Positions 29,513 to 31,814 of a DNA stretch of 31,814 nt are shown piece after piece. The stretch is from contig JAAVTG010000250.1 in NCBI GenBank assembly GCA_011947345.1, forward strand, positions 1 to 31,814. The letters are read 5' to 3'. The translations under genes were made by a program, and so were the position numbers. This DNA comes from Phytophthora quininea (lineage: Eukaryota > Oomycota > Peronosporomycetes > Peronosporales > Peronosporaceae). The notes beneath the pieces were generated by a model that was given only the letters and a program-made list of their open reading frames with translations, searched no databases and was not told the origin of the DNA. How positions within the stretch are numbered: the stretch's first letter is position 1; every line of letters starts with the position of its first letter.

Positions 29513-29723
29513 CTACAGCTCGTCGTCGCTGTCCGACAGACCTACGAACGGATCCAGCGTGGCGTCCGCGGACGCACAAAGCCGCCGTACTTTGGTGCCC
29601 TTGACGGAGCCGTTGCCCTTGCCCACTGGCTCATTGAGCTGCACGCCCACCCCAGTAGCTTGGGGCGATTTCTGCCGCGATACTACGGCGAAGCTGCTCT
29701 CTCCTGTCGCATCCGTCGGTCAT
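29513..29723 (-). CDS. Possible small acidic-tailed protein, CAP-Gly-like motif
   Basis: On the minus strand a frame reads VGVQLNEPVGKGNGSVKGTK and ends DATLDPFVGLSDSDDEL at TAG 29513-29515. The piece around GVQLNEPVGK-NGSVKG resembles the core of a CAP-Gly domain, and an acidic end is seen in tubulin cofactor B. The rest of a CAP-Gly domain (GGFV-P after a Cys) is only seen out of frame, near 29,600. The ATG at 29723 needs a one-base shift to join. It could be a small unknown protein, a damaged cofactor-B-like gene, or chance. Confidence 0.4.
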
Positions 29724-29758
29724 CGTTCAGCCTCGTGGAGACGTGCCCACACTCGGGC

Positions 29759-29814
29759 ACCGATAACCGCACGACCGATACCGCAATACCGATAACCGCA
29801 ATACCGATATCGCG
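29759..29814. repeat. Four imperfect 12-15-bp tandem repeats before Get1
   Basis: Units start ACCGATAACCGCACG, ACCGATACCGCAAT, ACCGATAACCGCAAT and ACCGATATCGCG, ending 12 bp before the Get1 start codon and within the 103-bp gap to the divergent small ORF. They may be repeated regulatory sites or a slippage array. Confidence 0.65.
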
Positions 29815-29826
29815 CATTCCCCAAAG

Positions 29827-30475
29827 ATGGAGCTGCCGACGATCACGACGCTCAAGGTGCACGACGTGCTGCTGCTCGCCGCCGTCGTGCTGCTGCTGGA
29901 CGTGCTCATGAAGCTCTGGAGTGGGCGCGGCTCGCAGCTGTCGCCGGCCGAGCAGGAGCTGCTGGGCACGTACAACGAGCAGGTGCGGCTGGTGAACCGC
30001 CTCAACTCGGTCGAGACGTTTGTGGAGCAGTCCAAGGCCACACGCAAGATGAACGCGATCAAGAAGGAGATGCAGGAGCTGGCGGGTGGGGCTGTAATGG
30101 TGTTGCTTGTGCTGCTTGATGCGGGCGCGTGTGGCTAATGGTTTGTGCACTGCGCCAGTGGAGCGGATGGCTGCGAGTGCGCCGTCCGAGCTGCAGAAGC
30201 AGTTTGACCGCATCCGAACGGTGCGTTTACTGAGCTGCTGGCCCTTACTACGTTATCCCTACCGAGAGCTGACGGTCGCCTGTGCTTGGATGCAGCCGGC
30301 TTTGATGGCCGTGGCCATGGTCTACTACTGGGACGAGCCGCTGGTGGTGCTGCCGCAGGGCTACATGCTGCCTGTCGAGCGGCTGATGGCGATGCCAGGC
30401 TTCCCGTTGGGCGCGATCTCTGCAATGGGCTGGATTGGCATTTGCCGTCGCGTGAACAGCAAGCTACTAGGCTAG
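29827..30475 (+). CDS. GET1: Get1/WRB-type receptor for tail-anchored protein insertion, three exons
   Basis: ER membrane subunit that, with Get2/CAML, docks the Get3 ATPase and inserts tail-anchored proteins. Exons are 29827-30085, 30159-30220 and 30296-30475; introns of 73 and 75 bp are GT-AG and in phase. The joined product has 166 residues with no frame break. It shows TM1 (VHDVLLLAAVVLLLDVLMKL), a cytosolic coiled coil with SATRKMNAIKKEMQ-type sequence (VEQSKATRKMNAIKKEMQEL, the Get3-binding region), SELQKQFDRIRT, and two further hydrophobic segments (ALMAVAMVYYWDEPLVVLP and LGAISAMGWIGICRRVNSKL). Topology and motif order match WRB/Get1. Confidence 0.88.
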
Positions 30476-30670
30476 TTAACCTGCACAAACAATGAGCAAC
30501 CGAGCACTGCAAGACAAGAGGATTCACGAGAAAACCCTCCCTCCCTGGCGGAAGATGGCTACGTGCTGTGTGCGAAGGCGTGCCATGCTCGACTAGGCAT
30601 GCACGTTCGATTTAAGCTGAGGCTACGCGTGGCTGTCTGCACCTGAAGAGCGCGTGATGGATCGAGCTGC
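30476..30670. other. Convergent 3' region between Get1 and P2
   Basis: 195 bp. No feature seen apart from the presumed 3' UTRs. Confidence 0.5.
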
Positions 30671-31005
30671 CTAGTAGTCCTCGTCTCCGCCGAACATGTC
30701 CATGCCGCCGCCCATGTCGACCTCCTCTTCCTCCTCGACGGCCTCCTCCTTCTTCTCCTCGGCGGCAGCACCGCCAGCAGCGGCACCGGCAGCGGGGCGG
30801 CGCCCACCGTCACCGACGAGAGCTTGGCCTTGCCGGCCGCGACCACCTCCTCGATGTTCTTGCCCTCGAGCTCCTTCACGAGCAGCTCGGCCTTCTCCTG
30901 GTCGAACTCGCCGTCGAAGGCCTTGACGACCTTCTCGAGGTCTGCCACGGACAGGGTGGCGTTTCCGCCGAGCACACACAACAGCAAAGCAGCAACGTGA
31001 CGCAT
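30671..31005 (-). CDS. RPLP2: 60S acidic ribosomal stalk protein P2 (one apparent missing base)
   Basis: P2 pairs with P1 on P0 to form the stalk that recruits translational GTPases. From Met 31005: MRHVAALLLCVLGGNAT, VADLEKVVKAFDGEFDQEKA, ELLVKELEGKNIEEVVAAGK and AKLSSVTVG form the helical dimerisation domain. An Ala/Gly/Pro hinge follows, then the acidic segment EEKKEEAVEEEEEVD. The hinge is split by a frame change in a C4 run near 30,800, equal to one missing base; the corrected length is 111 residues, normal for P2. The tail reads DMGGGMDMFGGDEDY instead of the usual (D)MGFGLFD. A 5' UTR intron is possible: a CCAG acceptor lies directly before the ATG and a GT donor near 31,106. Confidence 0.88.
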
Positions 31006-31187
31006 CTGGCAGCAGCAACGACAGCAACGACGACAACGGTTAGCTGGGGCTCTATCTAGACAGCACGGCCGGCCAGCCGGCCGCCAGCAGCAACGCACAC
31101 ACGGACCTTGTTTAAGGAGAAAAGAGGTCTAGCCCGACAACGTCAAAGTGCTGCAATGAAGCTATGCTGGCCAACCACTTGGAATAA
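31006..31187. other. Intergenic region upstream of P2
   Basis: 182 bp. It contains a perfect palindrome, GGCCGGCCAGCCGGCC-like, near 31,068-31,084, and the possible P2 5' UTR intron. No gene. Confidence 0.4.
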
Positions 31188-31788
31188 CTACCGCATGACT
31201 TCCCGGTAAACGTCCCGGCCAAAAATGACTACCCAGAGTTGCACGACACCAAAATGGCTCGGATTCGCCGCAGTCGAACCAGTAGACGCAGTCCGCCGCA
31301 GCGCCATCTCATGACGCGAGCTCACCACCTTCCCGTGCATCCGACTTTGGGCCTCTTGGGTTTTGCTATGGTGCTTGCGTAGAGTTAACTGCTGCTGCAC
31401 TCGCTGGCCTCCGAGGTTGCCAAAATGCTGAATACGATGAGCCTGCTCGGTTGACGCTTTCACGACGTTGGACTGCGGTCCGTAGCGCTGCAGCTCGATC
31501 TGAACGTCGTTGTCTGCGTACACTGGCTAGTGTCCATGCTTCGGGGTGCGCATGCCCATGGGAGATATTGGCGCAACGGGCGCTCACTCGCAGTAACTAT
31601 GGGCACTCACACTTCTCGCAGGGCTACTTACGCTGCCGGATCGGTTCCGACGAACGAGGAGGTGGAGGCAAATGCTCATCTGATGAGGTCGACATGGCAT
31701 TGGCACCCGATCGAGAGCGACCGTCGGAGCTGGCTGTCGAGGAAGTTCCGCGACGATGACGATCTCGCGAAGCCTCGCGATCGGACAT
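31188..31788 (-). CDS. Unknown two-exon protein
   Basis: Exon 1 is 31788-31632 (start MSDREASRDRHRRGTSSTAS; another in-frame Met lies at 31800). Intron 31631-31523 is 109 bp, GTAAGT...CCAG, phase 1. Exon 2 is 31522-31188. The joined frame has 163 residues without breaks. The first third is Ser/Arg/Pro-rich and likely disordered. The rest is basic, with YADNDVQIELQRYGPQSNVV and KASTEQAHRIQHFGNLGGQR, ending VVQLWVVIFGRDVYREVMR. I do not recognise the family. The open frame across a well-formed intron supports a real gene. Confidence 0.6.
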
Positions 31789-31814
31789 GACAATTACCAT
31801 CGGAGGGTCCTGCG

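Noticed and set aside
1..31814. CRISPR arrays, rRNA genes, bacterial operons
   Set aside because: None found; spliced genes and retroelements show a eukaryotic nuclear sequence.

Overview
The window looks like nuclear DNA of an oomycete, most likely Phytophthora or a close relative. The evidence is a compact island of conserved eukaryotic genes with very short GT-AG introns (52-109 bp) beside a block of nested mobile elements of types familiar from Phytophthora: a Ty3/gypsy element with a chromodomain and a second RNase H, Crypton-like tyrosine recombinases, and a tRNA-derived repeat. No bacterial-style operons, rRNA genes or CRISPR arrays are visible.

Left half (1-13,129): the 3' part of one long Ty3/gypsy element on the + strand. 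In order it carries gag with a coiled coil, acidic linker, capsid-like region and two zinc knuckles; a textbook-looking -1 frameshift signal at the gag stop; protease; reverse transcriptase with a large insertion before the YIDD box; RNase H; a second, archaeal-type RNase H; integrase; and chromodomain. Downstream of pol lies a long extra reading frame on the OPPOSITE strand (about 11.5 to 8.27 kb, one amber stop and several frame changes), then a 3' LTR of about 1.1 kb. The 5' LTR and the start of gag lie outside the window.

Middle (13,130-20,944): a nest of fragments. A decayed Crypton recombinase (minus strand) abuts the gypsy LTR. Next come a long inverted repeat pair (14,246-14,708 and about 15,850-16,313), two nearly identical 1,085-bp LTR-like repeats in INVERTED orientation (14,709-15,794 and 19,860-20,944), and between them a second, broken tyrosine recombinase gene (16,638-19,309, + strand) and a tRNA-like repeat. 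LTR B ends against what may be the 5' exon of a host gene.

Right third (20,945-31,814): gene-dense, with gaps of 50-210 bp and many head-to-head pairs. It holds a GARP/Myb SHLQKYR transcription factor, SmF (SNRPF), TTC4/Cns1 co-chaperone, Bcd1/ZNHIT6 snoRNP factor, WDR54-like WD40 protein, a membrane-anchored CS-domain protein, bacterial-type uS17 (probably mitochondrial), a small unknown ORF, Get1/WRB, ribosomal stalk protein P2, and an unknown two-exon gene. They are housekeeping genes (splicing, ribosome, snoRNP assembly, chaperone, tail-anchored protein insertion), not a pathway cluster.

Six of these conserved genes contain frame breaks, most equivalent to one missing base and often in a short homopolymer. 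The simplest reading is uncorrected sequence error rather than pseudogenes, so frame breaks in the retroelement should be read with the same caution.
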